A stretch of 64,000 nucleotides of DNA from an uncultured Oleiphilaceae bacterium (GCA_913060665.1 CAJXUY010000011.1:62001-126000); one strand, 5' to 3'; numbered from the stretch's first letter, positions 1 through 10,256 are shown. Numbers and translations: made by a program. Notes: a model not told the origin generated them from the letters alone.

Positions 1-2882
1 GTGCCCTCTGGCAACTCATCAAGCCTGATTCGCGCATGAGGGATTTCAAACTGCCCTGATATGTCAGCAAAACCTTCTCTTAACAACAAAGCTAAATTTG
101 GCTTAATTGTCACGGTAACACCCGAACGTGGTGTAATATCAAACGCATCTGAGTTTAAAGATGTTTGTAGCACCCAATCATGTTGCCAATTCAGAGTACC
201 CTCTAAGCTTGCTTGCGCTGCAGCTGCACTGAAGCCCCCCTGATAACTTAACTGCTGATGATCAAACGCGCCCTCTATCGCTATTCCATCGAGTATCTCA
301 GGCAAGTAATCACTCTTTAGTGCGCCGCCAGAAAGACTAAAACCCCCCAATAACGCTGGCTGTTTTAGTGTGCCTGAGAGGCTTAGCTTGCTAGAAAATA
401 AACCTGATATATGCTCTATTGACGGTAAAAAATCCTGTAGCAAAGAAAGATCCAATTGATTTAAACTTAGCTCACCATTTATCAGTCGTTGTTTGGCAAT
501 ATCCGTTATTGTAAGTCTAGTCTTCGCTGCACCTAGCTGAGGCGACAAAAAACGAGCCTCAGCTGTGATATTGTCATTGCGCATCAATGCCTTTAGCGCA
601 AGTGGTTCAAATACCAAATGTACAGGAGCATTATCATCATCTTTAAGGTGATGTTTTGAACGACTATCAAAAGAAGTCCCCCTGTTTCTGGCCAACCCTA
701 GATCAAGCATTGGCATATTCATCGCCATTTCAGCGTCAATCATACCGCCAGGTTGTTGACTTATTTTAGCAAACCCATCCAGATCCCCTTGAAGACCTAA
801 GAGCTCTAGACGATTACCTTCTTCTGCTATGCTATTCCAGCGTTCTACGAGTTGTTTAACCGGCAATTTCTTTGTGGATACCCCAACATAATACCCTTTT
901 TCGGAGCTCCAGCTCGCATCCTCATGGCTGCAGACTTCAATTGATTCATCAATCAGACAAAAAGGATTTATCACCAAAGCGCTTTCATCAATATTCCAAT
1001 TAATCAAAATAGGCTTGGTGTTATGGGGGGTAAATAAAGAATAGGGCGCTACATCAGACCTCCAGCTGAGGTCATTGCACTCACTTTCAATACGCCCTTT
1101 TAAAGGCTCTGTTACAATCGCATCGTGTATTTCAATATTCCACGATATATCGCAATTGACGGCCACAGCTCCCACATCATGAACGACTACATTACCTTGA
1201 ACCGAACTCCCTTCTCGGTCACCTTGTATTTGCCAATCAGTAGACTCAACGTTAGAATCATCGAAGCGTAAATTCTCTGCACTTATTGTTATCATGCTTT
1301 CTTTCATGCCTGACTGGGCTATATCAAACACACTCTCTATTGAGCCAACAGAGACATCTCGATAGCTCAGCATTTCAGTGCTTAGCTCTCCATGAAGATC
1401 AAACATATCGACGGTTCCATCAATACTAACGCCTCCCTCCAAACTACCACTAACGCCTGGTAGCCACTGCTGGGGTTCAGGTATTGAAAAGTGCATTTCG
1501 ACATTATTAAAGCGACTTCCATCAGAGTTCAACTCGCCTGTCGCACTGAGCTGGTTGACACCTGAAGACGCTAATAGCTCATTCACTCTCCACATAGTAG
1601 CGTCGTAACTAAAGAGGGCTTTCCCGACTATTTGAGACTCGTTAACATGCCCCTTAAATTGCTTAAGATTAAACGTAATATCAGGGCGCCCGTCATTAAT
1701 ATATCCGCTAATTCGCCACTCGCTATCCATCACTACAGGGAAAGGTAAAATGGGCGTCGCTGGTTCGTCACCAGGTATCATCGCCTTATGCAGCGCAAGC
1801 GCTCGAGTATTGACCATTACATCAAATGGTATTTGGGTAGTACCTTGAAGCGCCCCTTTCAGTTGCACTTGACCATCTTTTGAGTCGAGATGCACGTGAT
1901 TTAGTATTAAACCACTGTCTAACCACTGGCCATCAATGCTCAGATCGAGCTCGCTCCAGAAAGCCGTTTTAAACCGGCTAGTTGCTTGAAGAGTAAAGTC
2001 ACGTAAGCTTGCACTGGCAGCAAACTGATTGATATCTAACTGCGTCTTTTTTATGCTGGCTTGCTCTCCCGCTAACGGAATTTGCCATGAAGTGGGTGAT
2101 TCAAATTTAACCGTCAGCGGTAAGCGAGGGTCGTCAAAGGATATCGTAGACGACAACTTTACCGGCCAGTCACCCGATAAGTCGCCCTTCACGCCAAATA
2201 CCCGCTGGCTACCTTGCAGATCAAATTCAAGACCCAATGGTTGCTTACTGATATTATCAGGTAAGCGATAACCAACCCTACCGCTAAACTGACTGACCCA
2301 GGGGGTTGAGAAATCCATCTTTCCCTTAACATCAACACCTAAGCCTTGATAGTTCGCAACCGCTTGAGAGAGCGCTAACAAGCTACCGACCCAACGACCG
2401 TTAAATTTCAGATCAGCAATGGTGTGTGTTTGCCCTGCAATAATTAGCTGTAGCGTTTGAATATCCGCCGAATCGGCAACAATTCCCACCGGCATCACAA
2501 TAGAGGGTAGAGTGCCATCACTGGCGTCATCTTCTGCTGAAGGTAATACGTTAACAATTAGCTGACCAGCACTCACTTGTTCCAGACAAATATTTTTTTC
2601 TAATAAGCAGAGCGGCGCCCAATTCACCCTAATATCATGGGCCGTAACGATAACTGAGTCTTCAACCCATTGCAGGTAGTCTACTGTTAAATCGCCTAAC
2701 ACATACCCGCTAACACCCTCTATCTTTAACTCAGGCAGCTGATTGTTAGCGACGTTAGCAATAAATTGAGTACCTTCTTTTGTTGATAGCAGCCAAGCTA
2801 CAACAATTAGCGACAACGCTAGTGGTGCCATCAACATAAGGCGTATAACGCGCCATATGATAGGCAACAAGTACTGCATCAT
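1..2882 (-). CDS. tamB: Translocation and assembly module protein TamB (3' end outside window)
   Basis: Large inner-membrane-anchored periplasmic protein that works with TamA in outer-membrane assembly and lipid traffic. About 960 codons are open from ATG at 2882 to the window edge with no stop. The N-terminus has a short basic part and one membrane segment (about residues 8-28). It is followed by the family's typical start of repeated beta-strand units, including GVSGYVLGDLTVDYLQW. The last visible codons read IPHARIRLDELPEG, which matches the start of the conserved C-terminal DUF490 region, so roughly 200-250 residues are missing. The start ATG overlaps the tamA stop (ATGA), indicating translational coupling. 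A second ATG follows directly at 2879. The call rests on this gene order and N-terminal pattern; confidence is high. Confidence 0.93.
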   Translation of the reverse strand, partial: MMQYLLPIIWRVIRLMLMAPLALSLIVVAWLLSTKEGTQFIANVANNQLPELKIEGVSGYVLGDLTVDYLQWVEDSVIVTAHDIRVNWAPLCLLEKNICLEQVSAGQLIVNVLPSAEDDASDGTLPSIVMPVGIVADSADIQTLQLIIAGQTHTIADLKFNGRWVGSLLALSQAVANYQGLGVDVKGKMDFSTPWVSQFSGRVGYRLPDNISKQPLGLEFDLQGSQRVFGVKGDLSGDWPVKLSSTISFDDPRLPLTVKFESPTSWQIPLAGEQASIKKTQLDINQFAASASLRDFTLQATSRFKTAFWSELDLSIDGQWLDSGLILNHVHLDSKDGQVQLKGALQGTTQIPFDVMVNTRALALHKAMIPGDEPATPILPFPVVMDSEWRISGYINDGRPDITFNLKQFKGHVNESQIVGKALFSYDATMWRVNELLASSGVNQLSATGELNSDGSRFNNVEMHFSIPEPQQWLPGVSGSLEGGVSIDGTVDMFDLHGELSTEMLSYRDVSVGSIESVFDIAQSGMKESMITISAENLRFDDSNVESTDWQIQGDREGSSVQGNVVVHDVGAVAVNCDISWNIEIHDAIVTEPLKGRIESECNDLSWRSDVAPYSLFTPHNTKPILINWNIDESALVINPFCLIDESIEVCSHEDASWSSEKGYYVGVSTKKLPVKQLVERWNSIAEEGNRLELLGLQGDLDGFAKISQQPGGMIDAEMAMNMPMLDLGLARNRGTSFDSRSKHHLKDDDNAPVHLVFEPLALKALMRNDNITAEARFLSPQLGAAKTRLTITDIAKQRLINGELSLNQLDLSLLQDFLPSIEHISGLFSSKLSLSGTLKQPALLGGFSLSGGALKSDYLPEILDGIAIEGAFDHQQLSYQGGFSAAAAQASLEGTLNWQHDWVLQTSLNSDAFDITPRSGVTVTIKPNLALLLREGFADISGQFEIPHARIRLDELPEG

Positions 2883-4642
2883 AGTGGAGGCCCCATAGAT
2901 ATATGGAGTTTAATATTAGTACCTTCATCGTCTAATGGGTGAGCTAAGTCCACCCTAACCTCGCCAACCACCGACAGCCAACGAGCACCAACACCTACAC
3001 TGCTGGAAAATGGCTCGTCAGAATCCTCATAAGCTCTACCCGTATCTGCGAAAATGGCTCCTCGCCACTGGTCAGAAAGCCTGCCGCTAAGTTCCATGCT
3101 CCCGACGTTTAAGAAACTGCCGCCTACTAACTCACCATCTTCGTCTCGCGTAGCCACTGTATGGTAGCTATATCCTCTGATGGTTTGGTCTCCACCCGTA
3201 TAAAACCGACGAGATACAGGCACCTGAAGTATATCACTCGTTGCAATAGCCCCTAGTTCAAAGCGAGTCAGCACTCGAAAATTTGTTTTACCGATAGGTG
3301 TTAACCACCGAGCGCCGATATGTGTTTTAAAAAAGCTGGTATCAGCTCCTATCTCGGTTGAACTACCAGACAATGATAGCCACAACCGATAGCCTTTAGT
3401 CGGATTAGCGTCTTGATCAAAGCCACTCCTCACCCAGTTTATATGAGGTACCAAGTAGAAAACATCAGTCCAATCACCACCAGCCTGTCGATAGTTTTCA
3501 TAATCTGCACTAACGCCATATCGTAACTGCCAATTATTCTCCTTAAGGTTTAGTTTTGATACGCCAGCATTCAAAAGGCTTGACTCAGTGCTCTCTATTT
3601 CCTGGTGGGCATAACCGGTATCAAACAATAAAAATTTCGTAAGAGGCTCACTCAGAGGAATACGGTAAGTGGCAGATATTTCTTGCTCGGGTTTTGACAC
3701 TTCTATAATTGAGTTCCATGAATGCCCTCTAGAGCCAATAATTGGCATATCCCAATTAAAGCGAACTCTTGGCCCATTATCAGTATCAAATCCAAGCCCA
3801 ACCTCAAACTGATGCCGACTGGAATCCTCAAGGCTAACACTTAACTTCACCTGTTTTAACCCATCTTCAATAATACGCTGAGAGTCAATTGAGACTGATG
3901 AAAAGTACCCTGTTTCGTATAGTTTTCTGCGAAAAGACGCTAAATCCTTTCGTTCATAGGGGTCATGCTGTTTGAACGTCGCGATAGATTGTAAAAATGC
4001 TCGGTCAAGCTGACTACCTTCAAAACTCAAAGCACCGAATTGATAGCGCTGACCACTCTCCATGATTAGTTTAATCTTCGCGGTATTATTTTGCACATTC
4101 ACTAACAGCTCACTTTCACGATAGACCGCATCAAAAAAACCCATTCCCTGAGCCTTCTGCATCAAAGCCTTTTTAAGTTCATCATATTTAGAGTGATCTA
4201 ACTGCTCACCAAGAGCAAGCGAGCTGAGCTTGATAATATTACTAAAGGCAGGTAATTCAGCTGCTGGGCCAATTAACTGTATATCAGGGTCAAGTAAAAC
4301 CACCGCGACCCCCGGTTTCAGATCTATAACAACCGACTCAGGGGATAAAACTATACTCCATTCGCAATGATAATAACCTAACACCTGCACCGACTGGGAA
4401 ATCAAACTATTAAGTCGCTGTTCCAATAGTCTTGAATTGCGAAACTCTGCGATATCAATTTTACCAACGTGCGCTTGAACATTCTTGGTGAGCACTTCAT
4501 CTGCTCCCGTAATAACAATGTCAACGCTAGCAGATACAGGAAGGACAAAAAAAATAACTAAGGCCGCCACTAGCAGCTCGTTGAAGAGACTAGAACGAGC
4601 AAACACTTTACGTAAATCGTGGTCGCTATTTTGAAGTTTCAA
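2879..4642 (-). CDS. tamA: Autotransporter assembly factor TamA (Omp85 family)
   Basis: Outer-membrane Omp85-family protein that partners TamB. At 587 residues it has the family's usual length. A signal peptide with hydrophobic core near residues 24-36 ends around SASVD. POTRA-like modules fill the N-terminal half (for example ALMQKAQGMGFFDAVY and RRKLYETGYFSSVSI). The C-terminal half is a beta-barrel with the family motif RFYTGGDQTIRGYSY and ends in alternating strands. The start is TTG at 4642 after CAGGTG. No ATG nearby keeps the signal peptide intact, so TTG is preferred. tamB follows with a 4-base overlap. The divergent AraC-type gene at 4884 shares the 241-base upstream gap. Confidence 0.93.
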   Translation of the reverse strand: MKLQNSDHDLRKVFARSSLFNELLVAALVIFFVLPVSASVDIVITGADEVLTKNVQAHVGKIDIAEFRNSRLLEQRLNSLISQSVQVLGYYHCEWSIVLSPESVVIDLKPGVAVVLLDPDIQLIGPAAELPAFSNIIKLSSLALGEQLDHSKYDELKKALMQKAQGMGFFDAVYRESELLVNVQNNTAKIKLIMESGQRYQFGALSFEGSQLDRAFLQSIATFKQHDPYERKDLASFRRKLYETGYFSSVSIDSQRIIEDGLKQVKLSVSLEDSSRHQFEVGLGFDTDNGPRVRFNWDMPIIGSRGHSWNSIIEVSKPEQEISATYRIPLSEPLTKFLLFDTGYAHQEIESTESSLLNAGVSKLNLKENNWQLRYGVSADYENYRQAGGDWTDVFYLVPHINWVRSGFDQDANPTKGYRLWLSLSGSSTEIGADTSFFKTHIGARWLTPIGKTNFRVLTRFELGAIATSDILQVPVSRRFYTGGDQTIRGYSYHTVATRDEDGELVGGSFLNVGSMELSGRLSDQWRGAIFADTGRAYEDSDEPFSSSVGVGARWLSVVGEVRVDLAHPLDDEGTNIKLHISMGPPL

Positions 4643-4883
4643 AAAACACCTGACAGTCCGTATCTGCGGTCATATGAACCGAGTAGTGAAATAAATGTAA
4701 GCGCTATCGTACCATGAATAAAGCCTAGCACTCACTACCTCTCGCGACCAAGCAACCATCTATTCACTCTCTTCCTATTACTCTTCCCCCTTTGCATTTT
4801 CACAAAAACCTGAAATACTCCATACAGAAGGAGCAGTATTTAGGAGCAACTTAGATAACGCCTACACTTAAGGATATTTAGCG

Positions 4884-5909
4884 GTGGCAAATACTGAAAA
4901 CACACAAGATAAAGACGATGAAGTCACGGTAAACGCCTCATCAGCCAGATCACTTTCTAGCTATCTTTTAAAGAAAGGATGCCCCAAGCAAGAACTTGAA
5001 GAGCAGACGGGCCTACAACTAAATGAGCTAGATCAGCCTGACCACCGAATTCCTCTGGACACGTTTCATGCGCTCTGGGACGTTGCAGAAGCCTTTACCA
5101 AAGACCCTGCGATTGGTCTTCATATCGGAGAGCACGCAAACTCAGATGAAATGGGCGTCGTCGGCCATATATTTTTCAACAATGCCACACTGGGTGAAGC
5201 ACTCACTCAATTTGAACGACTGTATTCACTCGTAAATGCTGGAATGCGGGTTGAGTTTTATGTTGATGATGATTTTGCTTACCTAAATTATATTTGTGAA
5301 AGCCCTGAGTACTACTCCCGGGCGAATATGGATCGCACCATGGCGATCTCGGTCGCCAGAGCACGATCACTGATCCACGCGACATTAAAAATGGAATATG
5401 TGGCATTTGCTCACCCTGAACAAAGTTATACAGTGGAGTATGAGCGCGTCTTTCAATGCCCGGTTAAATTCAACCAGCTATATTGCTCCATCGTATTTAA
5501 GAAACAGTTTCTCGAATTTGCACTACCTAAACGTAACCCTTACCTTCATCAAGTGCTAACCCGTCATGTTGAAACGTTACTCAACAAAATAAGGCCTAAA
5601 AAATCACTCTCTGAGCGCGTAAAAAAAATCGTATCTAAACAACTACCGAAAGGTAATGTTGACGCCGAAAAAATCGCTGCAACGCTGTGTATGAGTCGCC
5701 ACACTCTGTATCGAAAGCTAAAAAGTGAGGGGCATGCATTTCAGGAGTTAATAGAGTCAGTCAAAAAGGAGAAAGCGATTCGCTATATTAAAGAGAAGCG
5801 CTATTCACTCAGCGAAATTGCCTTTTTATTAGGATTTTCAGAGCTCAGTGCATTTAGTCGTGCCTTTAAACGCTGGACAGGCACATCCCCCGCAAAATAT
5901 GAAAAATAG
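4884..5909 (+). CDS. AraC-family transcriptional regulator (OruR/FeaR-like N-terminal domain)
   Basis: Cytoplasmic DNA-binding regulator of 341 residues. Residues about 30-220 form the arabinose-binding-like domain of the OruR/ArgR-type AraC group (DTFHALWDVAEAFTKDPAIGL and later GEALTQFERL). Residues about 240-340 form the double helix-turn-helix with the usual signatures AATLCMSRHTLYRKLKSEG and SEIAFLLGFSELSAFSRAF. The start is GTG at 4884 after AGGA. It is divergent from tamA, so it could regulate that operon or act elsewhere; the sequence gives no ligand. The next 212 bases to 6122 hold no gene I recognise. Confidence 0.88.
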   Translation: MANTENTQDKDDEVTVNASSARSLSSYLLKKGCPKQELEEQTGLQLNELDQPDHRIPLDTFHALWDVAEAFTKDPAIGLHIGEHANSDEMGVVGHIFFNNATLGEALTQFERLYSLVNAGMRVEFYVDDDFAYLNYICESPEYYSRANMDRTMAISVARARSLIHATLKMEYVAFAHPEQSYTVEYERVFQCPVKFNQLYCSIVFKKQFLEFALPKRNPYLHQVLTRHVETLLNKIRPKKSLSERVKKIVSKQLPKGNVDAEKIAATLCMSRHTLYRKLKSEGHAFQELIESVKKEKAIRYIKEKRYSLSEIAFLLGFSELSAFSRAFKRWTGTSPAKYEK

Positions 5910-6121
5910 GCTTCGCCTTATACTCAAATCAAACGTAGGTTCTCATGAGGTATCTCCTGAGTCATAGCCGATAAGGTTAAGGGTTGATGACTAAAAACGA
6001 CTGTCGTGATGGCGACACAGCTCTTCACCTATCATCTCAGCGTTTAACAAAACCTCAGTGGCTTAACGAGCTGCGATATGGCAGCATTACAAACATCATT
6101 CAGCAGTGAGGATGTAACCCC

Positions 6122-6553
6122 ATGCAACACCAACGTTCAATTCATCAGATCGCGCCACAGGCTGTTTCCACACCGACACTACTAATGTTTCTAGTGGCAT
6201 TGTTATCGATAGCAGACTTCAGTCATGCCATTTCAAGAGAGATAGTTAGAGGTCGTTCAATTTGCGATCAAACAGAAACAGCATGTATTGATGGTTCGAT
6301 TACCTGGCTGAAGAACAGAAAGATGATCACCATTGAGGGTCGACTTAAAAGGGATATTGAACCAGGAAAGTTGTTCTTTATGTTTTCAGGTCACCTGAGT
6401 TCAGGGGAACAGGTATTTCATACTAAACAGGTCGAAATACGGGGGAAACGCGGTGAAATTCTTGACGAACGATTTAAGCCCCCCTATTCAAACCAGACCA
6501 TTTGGGCGCTGCACAAATTCACTTATCATCCTGCGGACCCAGAGGCTAAGTAA
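6122..6553 (+). CDS. Hypothetical secreted protein
   Basis: 143 residues, not matched to any family I recognise. A hydrophobic stretch at about residues 19-36 (TLLMFLVALLSIADFSHA) looks like a signal peptide core with cleavage after SHA. This leaves a small mature protein of roughly 105 residues with two Cys close together (SICDQTETACIDG). The rest is mixed beta and polar sequence without low complexity. The ATG follows GGATG at a normal distance. It stands alone between the AraC regulator and the convergent FHA gene. The coding call is fairly secure from length and signal peptide; function is unknown. Confidence 0.6.
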   Translation: MQHQRSIHQIAPQAVSTPTLLMFLVALLSIADFSHAISREIVRGRSICDQTETACIDGSITWLKNRKMITIEGRLKRDIEPGKLFFMFSGHLSSGEQVFHTKQVEIRGKRGEILDERFKPPYSNQTIWALHKFTYHPADPEAK

Positions 6554-6701
6554 ATATACTATCGAGTGCTAGCTGATTATATGAAACGTTCCTAAGTATT
6601 TGTTTATTCGGTAAGTTCTACTTTAGGAAATAACCGCACCTTAAATCTATCGCCCTTCCCTACAATAAACGAACATCAAAACAAAATTGTAAATCGAGGA
6701 C

Positions 6702-7562
6702 CTAAAGTGCCCAGGATATTTCTCTAAAAATCATTTCTACTTGACCTAAAAAAACTGAAGAACCATGTTTAAGATGTATATCAGTGTGGAGGTCTCCATC
6801 TACCCGTATGCCATTTGTTGAGTTATGGTCTTTTAATATCCAGTGACCCTGATCATAAAAAAGATCAGCATGATGCTCTGAGACACTGGGCGTATTGATG
6901 GTAAACATACATTTGTGACTGCGACCAATGCTCATTGCTTGTTGTTGTGACTCCAAAGAAATCCCATAAATAGTCGGTGTATCGTTGTTAGGGTTAAATA
7001 CCAGCGCGGCAATATAAACCTGATCATCACCAACAAATCTATTTTGGATTCGTTGATCAATAAGCTCTAAATATTGTTTATTTGGCCCGCTCTGGAACAT
7101 TTTTTGGGTGACTGTATCATCTGCGGGCCAACCGTGCGGTAGTTTATATTCCTGCTGGATAACCGTTTCATTTGGGTCTTTGTTTTGTTCATCCATCACA
7201 ATAAACGAACTGTCTAATTTAGGTGCTGATGATTTGTTGGCAATCACTGTTGCATCACCCAAATGATCTGAATGTAAATAAAACCCAGCAGCTCCAAACT
7301 TAATAACATCACCAGAACGAACAGCGGTCGCCTTATAAATCCTTTGATTGTTAACAAAGGTACCATTGGTGGAGCCAAGGTCTTTTAATAGCAGTTGGCC
7401 GCCGCTCTGGATAAACTGCGCATGCTCTCGGGAGGGGTAGCCGAAGCCTAAAACAATATCGCAGCTCGAGTCTCGCCCAACAATACAGAGGCCTTCATTA
7501 ATTTTGAACTCGGCTCCATCATCCACGCTTTTGAGTGTTACATTAAGCATTGTATTGACCAT
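6702..7562 (-). CDS. Double FHA-domain protein, T6SS cassette
   Basis: 286 residues with two forkhead-associated domains, which bind phosphothreonine peptides. FHA1 spans about residues 20-95 (IVGRDSSCDIVLG, SREHAQ, LKDLGSTNGTFVNN). FHA2 spans about 205-280 (SIGRSHKCMFTI, SEHHADL, LKDHNSTNGIRVDG). Both keep the GR, S-x-x-H and N-G signature residues, so both are probably functional. The middle 100 residues are polar linker rich in Thr (TVIQQE, TVTQK) that could itself be phosphorylated. It is the last gene of the vgrG cassette, 20 bases after the TssB-TssC fusion gene. It presumably connects the cassette to the kinases at 31916 and 35358; that link is inference. Confidence 0.88.
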   Translation of the reverse strand: MVNTMLNVTLKSVDDGAEFKINEGLCIVGRDSSCDIVLGFGYPSREHAQFIQSGGQLLLKDLGSTNGTFVNNQRIYKATAVRSGDVIKFGAAGFYLHSDHLGDATVIANKSSAPKLDSSFIVMDEQNKDPNETVIQQEYKLPHGWPADDTVTQKMFQSGPNKQYLELIDQRIQNRFVGDDQVYIAALVFNPNNDTPTIYGISLESQQQAMSIGRSHKCMFTINTPSVSEHHADLFYDQGHWILKDHNSTNGIRVDGDLHTDIHLKHGSSVFLGQVEMIFREISWAL

Positions 7563-7582
7563 AGTGGTTCCGGCGCGTTAGC

Positions 7583-9076
7583 TTATTTGCTATTTAATGA
7601 GATCGACCCCAATTCAGGGATCAACACACTGTCTTTATTAAGTACAGACCTTATCGTTATAAGGCCGGCTGAGCGAAGCTGTATAGACGCTGAATCAAGC
7701 ATATTAATTTCTGCACATGGTGTTACTCTCGACTCTCCATCATCGTAATATACATGCAAGGGCAGCCGATCTATTTCCTGTACACTTACTTGCATATACC
7801 TTCCTGTCTGAGAATAGTTTTTGGCCATCACCAAGACGGCTAACCATGCCCCACAGCCCCATAGATAGTATGGATGCTTTATACCTGCAGGCAGTTCTTC
7901 AAATGCAAAATTATCGATAGGTGATGTTTTTTTACCGTAAGGCATTCTCGCCAAATAGCGAGGCGCGACAAGCGTAATATTTTGAGATTGAGGAGCTACT
8001 CTTAGCTCGTGCCATTTTTGTTTAAGCTCCGAGCTCTGAGAAAAATTCCAATCATCTTTATCGGGTGTCTGTGCAAGGTTATCACAACCTGCTAACTGCT
8101 CAGAGCCACCGGCAATACAGGTCGCATTAATCGCTCCAGCGATTTCACCCAAATGACTAAGTGCATCAAGATCTTGAACACTTCGACCAAATATGGTGTC
8201 TGTCATAATAATATTAAATGGCGAATTCCCGGCCGATTGACGACTTTCTACCAATAATTTATATCCATTACTTTGATCATAAGACGCTGAATTTTCAGCG
8301 TCATCAATTAGCTCTTGTGCACTAACATCTATAATAAACAGTTTTAACGCCCGATCAGTCTCAACTCTTCTAACCAGTAAATACAGACTGCGCCAAGCCG
8401 CTTCGATGGTTTGGAATTGCCGATGATGCATTAGTTTACGCATTAAATCACTTGAGGCGTTGTCCACTGTTTGAATATAGTCTTTTACATCAGGGTCGAG
8501 CTTAGGCGTAATATAAGGTGAGACGATGTCTTTGACCAAAGCCTGAACATCAATGCTATCAACAAATTTTGACGAGTCTTCACCTGATAAAATATCATCC
8601 AGTAATGACCCAGAGGGCTTATTTTCTGCTTGATTCTTAGCGGTCTGCTGATCCGACTTAGATAGCCTATATTCACCCCATTGCTTAATTTCGGAAACAG
8701 CCTCTGCATAAGTTGATTTATTCTTTAATTTTTTCTTAAGCCGCTTAAACTTATTAAAAAGCGGAATATGATCATATATAAAGTCTGGATGCATCTCATC
8801 CAGCTCAGAAAAGGCAATGGGCGCTTCTGCCAAAGGTAAAGCACACTGAACATTTAACTGTGCAAATACATCATCGAAGTTATCTCTATCTATCTCAATA
8901 ACCTTTCGCTCTTTAAGTAGTGCGGCATCATTGAGATTGCGATGATCTCTACCACTAAAATCAGCAAGCATTACGATATGACAATAACTATTATCGCCTA
9001 CCGAGGGCGAAGGCTGCTTAAAATCGTTCTTCGTTTCAAAAGGAACACTTCCTGTTGAAATAGTGGCACGTGACAT
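7583..9076 (-). CDS. TssB-TssC fusion, T6SS sheath-like protein
   Basis: 497-residue protein joining both sheath subunits. Residues about 30-130 follow TssB: MLADFSGRDHRNLNDAALL, KERKVIEIDRDNFDDVF and a charged helix near KFKRLKKKLKN. Compare MGDYSGDN and [17 protein letters not shown] in the TssB at 41228. From about residue 195 it follows TssC: RQFQTIEAAWRSLYLLVR, then VAPRYLARMPYGKKTSPIDN, matching [19 protein letters not shown] in TssC1. The TssC part ends early, so the fusion is much shorter than TssB plus TssC (174+496). The TssC signature VEFDQSQ region is also degenerate. ATG at 9076 follows AAGGAC. It may be a cap, chaperone or specialised sheath element of the VgrG cassette; its role is unknown to me. 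Confidence 0.82.
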   Translation of the reverse strand: MSRATISTGSVPFETKNDFKQPSPSVGDNSYCHIVMLADFSGRDHRNLNDAALLKERKVIEIDRDNFDDVFAQLNVQCALPLAEAPIAFSELDEMHPDFIYDHIPLFNKFKRLKKKLKNKSTYAEAVSEIKQWGEYRLSKSDQQTAKNQAENKPSGSLLDDILSGEDSSKFVDSIDVQALVKDIVSPYITPKLDPDVKDYIQTVDNASSDLMRKLMHHRQFQTIEAAWRSLYLLVRRVETDRALKLFIIDVSAQELIDDAENSASYDQSNGYKLLVESRQSAGNSPFNIIMTDTIFGRSVQDLDALSHLGEIAGAINATCIAGGSEQLAGCDNLAQTPDKDDWNFSQSSELKQKWHELRVAPQSQNITLVAPRYLARMPYGKKTSPIDNFAFEELPAGIKHPYYLWGCGAWLAVLVMAKNYSQTGRYMQVSVQEIDRLPLHVYYDDGESRVTPCAEINMLDSASIQLRSAGLITIRSVLNKDSVLIPELGSISLNSK

Positions 9077-9190
9077 ACGATAGTCCTTTTAACGCCTAGT
9101 TAATAATTTGTTTCCAGAACAAAAAACCTAATTTTAAATTCATCGATATTTACTCAGCAAGTCCAAAAAGTCGGGTAACCGGATAAGCCT

Positions 9191-10234
9191 TTATACCCCC
9201 AGTGCCTGTTTGATTTTTATCACATCAGGCCAGTCTAATTCTTCATCACCCTCGATGGCTAACCATGCTTCGTCCATAGCTTCGTCGTTCAGTATCCATT
9301 GGTTTTTTCTTAAGTTTTGCCCCGTTAATTCACTCAATACCTTGCCCGCAATACGGGCTAACTCAGGTAATTCCATTTGTTTTATAACCCAGGGTATGAG
9401 TGGTTTTTCATTCATGGCCGCCACCGCCAAGAGAAGATAACGCTCTGTATCCGGGCATGCTTTCAGCTCAGCCATCCATTGTTTAGCTTCATCGATTTTC
9501 AACTTAGAAAATACGAGTTTTAATGCAGCTTCTCGGTTTTCATTTTCCAGCAGAATAAAAGGTTTCAGTATAGGTAATGCTGAGGTATCCCCTAGTTTTA
9601 AGCGGGTTTCCAGCAATTCAAAATGGCTATCATCCAGTTGATTTTTTGGCTTTAGTGCTTGAAGAGTCGGCAGAATATTGGTGTCTTTATTTTTATGTGC
9701 GATCGCTAACAACAGCGGTAACTCGCTTGGTTTTTCTTCACTCAGGGTGCGTTTGAGTAAGTCATTAAATACAATGGGTAAAGATTTGTTGTGGGTATCG
9801 AAGCAAAATAAACCAATCGCAGCCATGGCACTTTGTTTAGCTGATATAAACTTGGTAGCCCAAAAACCACTTAAGTCCCAAGGGTGCCATGCTAAGCCAC
9901 AGGCAAAAGCCTCTAAAAGCAGAGCATCGCCTTGCGCCACTTCAGCCAAAGGCTTAATTTTTCCTAAGTCGCCCGCATAAAAGGCTAAATAAGAGGCAAC
10001 AAAAATTTCACCCGCATCATCGCCTTCTACTGCCGCTTCGCAATACTCATCAGCCGCTTTAGCATTGATCATCAAGCCTTCGAGGTTTGCATCTAAGCGA
10101 AGAACGACCCCTTTCAAATAGCCTGTATCAGTATTCGCAGCCTCGCATTCTGCTTGGTATTCACTATACAAATAGGATGCTTCATCAAAGTGTGCATTAA
10201 TCACTTCAGGAATGAAGGTTTGAACATCGGCCAT
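9191..10234 (-). CDS. TIGR02270-family T6SS-associated repeat protein
   Basis: 347 residues, soluble, almost entirely helical and Leu/Ala rich, like HEAT-type repeats. The N-terminal block around NAHFDEASYLYSEYQAE and the motif ACGLAWHPWDLSGFWATKF are characteristic of the TIGR02270 family, which is found in VgrG/PAAR neighbourhoods of T6SS loci. No catalytic motif is visible. It sits between the PAAR-like gene and the TssB-TssC fusion in a same-strand cassette; ATG at 10234 follows AAGG. A scaffold or adaptor role in effector loading is inferred from context only. Confidence 0.8.
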   Translation of the reverse strand: MADVQTFIPEVINAHFDEASYLYSEYQAECEAANTDTGYLKGVVLRLDANLEGLMINAKAADEYCEAAVEGDDAGEIFVASYLAFYAGDLGKIKPLAEVAQGDALLLEAFACGLAWHPWDLSGFWATKFISAKQSAMAAIGLFCFDTHNKSLPIVFNDLLKRTLSEEKPSELPLLLAIAHKNKDTNILPTLQALKPKNQLDDSHFELLETRLKLGDTSALPILKPFILLENENREAALKLVFSKLKIDEAKQWMAELKACPDTERYLLLAVAAMNEKPLIPWVIKQMELPELARIAGKVLSELTGQNLRKNQWILNDEAMDEAWLAIEGDEELDWPDVIKIKQALGV

Positions 10235-10256
10235 GATTATTTACCTTACTCTGGGA

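Noticed and set aside
5203-5406. Open frame antisense to the AraC-type gene, and similar frames opposite tssH, tssM and the phosphatase
   Set aside because: They lie fully inside well-supported genes on the other strand, have biased composition and no ribosome site; shadows of the real genes.
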